The notes under the pieces were generated by a model that worked only from the letters and a program-made list of their open reading frames with translations, was not told the origin of the DNA and made no database searches. A program made the position numbers and the translations under genes. DNA of 8,563 nt from an uncultured Verrucomicrobiota bacterium. Lineage in GTDB: Bacteria; Verrucomicrobiota; Verrucomicrobiia; Limisphaerales; UBA9464. Of this stretch, positions 6,708-8,563 are shown piece after piece. The stretch spans positions 1 through 8,563 of the forward strand of contig CAIPFS010000098.1 in NCBI GenBank assembly GCA_903864375.1, given 5' to 3'. Every line of letters begins with the position of its first letter. The first letter of the stretch is position 1.

Positions 6708-7742
6708 ATGAATCCATTTCGAAGTCTTTCCGCCATCGTATCCGCAGGGGCCCTTGGATGGACTCTGCTTTGCCCCTCCCTGCTTCAGGGTGCAGGATCA
6801 AATCCAGCCACCGTCCGAACCGTTTCGGCCGCCAAAGCCTTTCTCGCTTCCCTTGACGAGGCCAAACGGGCCAGGGCGCTTTTTGCCTACTCCGATGCGC
6901 GCCAGCGCGCAAACTGGTCCAATCTACCGACCGGCATCTATCAACGTGCCGGAGTCAAGTGGGGCGAACTGACGGCAGCCCAGAAGGAAGCCGCCCTGGC
7001 CGTCCTGGCTGCCAGCCTGAGCCCCATGGGTTATCAAAAGGTTCTGGAGATTGTCGAAAGTGATGAAGTGCTCAAAGGGGAGGGTGGGCCGGGAGGATTG
7101 ATCTTCGGGAAGGATGAATTTTACCTGTCGTTTGTCGGAACACCCTCCGAAACCGATCCCTGGATGTGGCAGTTTGGTGGGCATCACCTGGCCATCAACG
7201 CCACCATTGCCGGTTCCCGCGGCGTTCTGACACCCAGTCTGACCGCCACCCAGCCGGCAACCTATCAGCGAAATGGGAAGACGGTCCGTCCCCTGGGTCG
7301 TGAAAACGACCTCGCTTTCAAGCTGGTCAACGCCCTCAATGACGAACAACGGGGCAGTGCGGTCCTGAAATATAAAGTTGCAGACCTGGTCCTGGGACCG
7401 GGCCAGGATGGCAAGACCATCGCACCGGAAGGCATCCCCGGCTCCCGGCTGACCGACGAGCAGAAAGGGATGTTGCTCGAGTTGGTCCGGGAATGGGTGG
7501 GGATTGATAACGAATGGAATGCAGCCGACCGGATGGCTGAAATCAAGGCCAACATCGACAACACCTGGTTTGCCTGGTCGGGTCCGCTGACCAACGGCAG
7601 TCCGGTCTATTTCCGGATCCAGGGACCGACCGTCGTGATTGAATATGCCCCTCAAAAGCTGGGTGGAAATCCTGTGAATCACATCCACACGATCTATCGC
7701 GACCCCACCAACGACTACGGTAGGAAGTTCGGCGGCTTGTGA
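6708..7742 (+). CDS. Secreted DUF3500 family protein of unknown function
   Basis: From the ATG at 6708 the protein has 344 residues and begins with a good Sec signal: MNPFRS, a hydrophobic run through SAIVSAGALGWTLLCPSLL, and a likely cleavage near LQGAGS. ATGs at 6630 and 6654 would add a polar N-terminal extension that buries this signal, and a candidate -10 element at 6648-6653 lies downstream of the first of them, so 6708 is preferred. The mature part matches DUF3500: an N-terminal helical portion with RANWSNLPTGIYQRAGVKWG and LSPMGYQKV, then FYLSFVGTP, DPWMWQFGGHHLAIN (His159-His160), a helical region, and a C-terminal HIHTIYRDPTNDYG (325-338). The paired histidines and acidic residues look like a metal or catalytic centre, but no activity is known to me for the family. 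The cysteine in the signal has no lipobox. It appears to be a single-gene unit, divergent from the ABC exporter. Confidence 0.88.
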   Translation: MNPFRSLSAIVSAGALGWTLLCPSLLQGAGSNPATVRTVSAAKAFLASLDEAKRARALFAYSDARQRANWSNLPTGIYQRAGVKWGELTAAQKEAALAVLAASLSPMGYQKVLEIVESDEVLKGEGGPGGLIFGKDEFYLSFVGTPSETDPWMWQFGGHHLAINATIAGSRGVLTPSLTATQPATYQRNGKTVRPLGRENDLAFKLVNALNDEQRGSAVLKYKVADLVLGPGQDGKTIAPEGIPGSRLTDEQKGMLLELVREWVGIDNEWNAADRMAEIKANIDNTWFAWSGPLTNGSPVYFRIQGPTVVIEYAPQKLGGNPVNHIHTIYRDPTNDYGRKFGGL

Positions 7743-7782
7743 GGGGGTGGTGGACGCGGCGCGGGCGAATTCGGATCTCTTT

Positions 7783-7809
7783 GGGGCGAACGCCTGCGTT
7801 CAGAACCCC
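7783..7809. terminator. Candidate bidirectional terminator hairpin
   Basis: GAACG-CCTG-CGTTC (7788-7801, extendable to a GAACGC/GCGTTC palindrome) is flanked by GGGG (7783-7786) and CCCC (7806-7809), giving an interrupted stem between two convergent genes. Neither strand has a proper T run after it, so termination efficiency is uncertain. Its position, 40 bp after the DUF3500 stop and 30 bp from the opposing stop, supports the role. Confidence 0.35.
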
Positions 7810-7839
7810 GGTATAGTCCTTGCGAAGCAACCGCCGGAA

Positions 7840-8508
7840 TCAATTGGCGGATGAGATTTCGAGGGGGGCGACGTGCCCGTCCATGAACACAACATTTTTC
7901 CCGGGTTTGGGCGGGCGAGGGTGGAACCCGTCGTAATCGAGTAGGAGTGGAATTGTCGCCGGAGGAAACGTCACGTTGAAGTTGGTTATTCCGCCAGCTG
8001 GGTTCCCTTTTTCCAACAAAAGGAAGGCATTGTCTGTCCGCGTTTCATCCATCCGACTCCCGTTCAAGTCGGTATTCCATTCATAGCTCGAGCCTTCGGC
8101 CGCGAACCGTCCCTTGGTATCCGCCGGGCACCTGAAAACCGCGGCGCTGTGGGTGTTCGTGCCGCTGGTTTTGCCAAGGTAGCCCGCCAGGACATCGCAA
8201 ATCCGGGGTAAGGGATGACGAGGATCGACGGGTTGGGTTGGAAGGATTTCGGCACTCGGCAAATGCTCATGATTTTCATCGGCGTAAAGACGACTGGCCA
8301 TCCCCAATTGCCGAAGGTTATTCACGCAAACAGCGTCGTAGGCTTTGGCCTTGGATCGACCTAAAGCGGGCAGCAACAGTCCCGCGAGGAGAGCCAGAAT
8401 GGCGATCACCACCAGCAATTCCAACAGAGTGAAGGCCAGCCGAGGACCTCGGAGGGCCGAAGGCGTGTCCTCTCCTGCGCGGTTGACATTTTTAAGATGG
8501 GTCTTCAT
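7840..8508 (-). CDS. Prepilin-type N-terminal cleavage/methylation protein (pseudopilin-like, DGH C-terminus)
   Basis: The 222-residue product has a class III (type IV prepilin) signal: a 25-residue basic leader ending PRLA, cleavage before FTLLE with Glu30 at mature +5, and the hydrophobic helix LLVVIAILALLAGLLLPAL, followed by the NNLRQLGMA segment common in Verrucomicrobia and Planctomycetes pseudopilin-like proteins. A globular domain with FRCPAD follows, then a C-terminal NVVFMDGHV (205-213). The -1 residue is Ala rather than the usual Gly; a prepilin peptidase must be encoded elsewhere. The motif resembles the H-X9-DG tail, but the nearest preceding His (196) is 13 residues before DG. 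The ATG at 8508 is chosen with GGAGGT (8525-8520) 11 nt upstream; an in-frame TTG at 8517 would leave only about 2 nt of spacing. Such proteins occur in many copies per genome and are usually annotated as type II secretion proteins; the individual role is unknown. No pilus or secretion genes adjoin it. Confidence 0.88.
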   Translation of the reverse strand: MKTHLKNVNRAGEDTPSALRGPRLAFTLLELLVVIAILALLAGLLLPALGRSKAKAYDAVCVNNLRQLGMASRLYADENHEHLPSAEILPTQPVDPRHPLPRICDVLAGYLGKTSGTNTHSAAVFRCPADTKGRFAAEGSSYEWNTDLNGSRMDETRTDNAFLLLEKGNPAGGITNFNVTFPPATIPLLLDYDGFHPRPPKPGKNVVFMDGHVAPLEISSAN

Positions 8509-8519
8509 TGGCTGCAAAT

Positions 8520-8525
8520 ACCTCC
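8520..8525 (-). promoter_or_regulatory. Shine-Dalgarno sequence of the prepilin-like gene
   Basis: GGAGGT on the minus strand is the only strong Shine-Dalgarno sequence before any gene in the window. It lies 11 nt before the ATG at 8508 and decides that start over the TTG at 8517, which it would nearly touch. Confidence 0.6.
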
Positions 8526-8563
8526 AAAATCGGGGGTGAACTGAGAAAATGGATCGGACGAGC

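Noticed and set aside
4722..7742. ABC exporter plus DUF3500 considered as a peptide export or toxin system
   Set aside because: The exporter has no peptidase domain, no small precursor-peptide gene with a leader is visible, and the two genes are divergent rather than co-transcribed.
1..8563. Search for defence systems, CRISPR repeats, tRNAs, insertion sequences and integrases
   Set aside because: No spaced direct repeats, transposase or integrase motifs, or tRNA-like folds were recognised on either strand.

Overview
The window looks like chromosomal DNA from a member of the Verrucomicrobiota, or less likely a planctomycete. It is GC-rich and few genes have a recognisable Shine-Dalgarno sequence. 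Its families are common in that phylum: a Tat-exported DUF1501 protein, a secreted PIG-L deacetylase with a family-9 carbohydrate-binding domain, a secreted DUF3500 protein, and a pseudopilin-like protein with a C-terminal DGH motif. The phylum assignment is inferred from gene content; there is no rRNA or other marker gene here.

Layout: (1) 89-562 encodes a Dps-type mini-ferritin and 643-1083 a ribose-5-phosphate isomerase B, both on the plus strand. The 80-bp gap between them carries a 10-bp direct repeat. (2) 1084-1296 is a 213-bp non-coding spacer with nested inverted repeats. (3) 1297-2763 (DUF1501) and 2763-4688 (PIG-L + NEW3-like + CBM9-like) are plus-strand genes that share one base in a TGATG stop/start overlap, so they form a translationally coupled pair. 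(4) 4722-6557, minus strand and convergent with that pair, is a complete MsbA-like ABC exporter half-transporter that should homodimerise. (5) 6708-7742, plus strand and divergent from the exporter, is a secreted DUF3500 protein. (6) 7840-8508, minus strand and convergent with DUF3500, is a prepilin-like protein. A hairpin between these last two could end both transcripts.

How the genes may work together: the DUF1501/PIG-L pair is the only clear functional unit. Both products carry export signals (Tat and Sec), and the second has a de-N-acetylase catalytic domain plus carbohydrate-binding-type modules. The inference is periplasmic or surface glycan processing. Dps and RpiB are housekeeping genes for iron/oxidative protection and the pentose phosphate pathway. 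The exporter, the DUF3500 protein and the pseudopilin-like protein are probably single-gene units. I see no tRNA, rRNA, CRISPR array, insertion sequence, integrase or defence system, and no sign of recent transfer. The least explained parts are the DUF1501/PIG-L pair, the DUF3500 protein and the folded spacer at 1084-1296.
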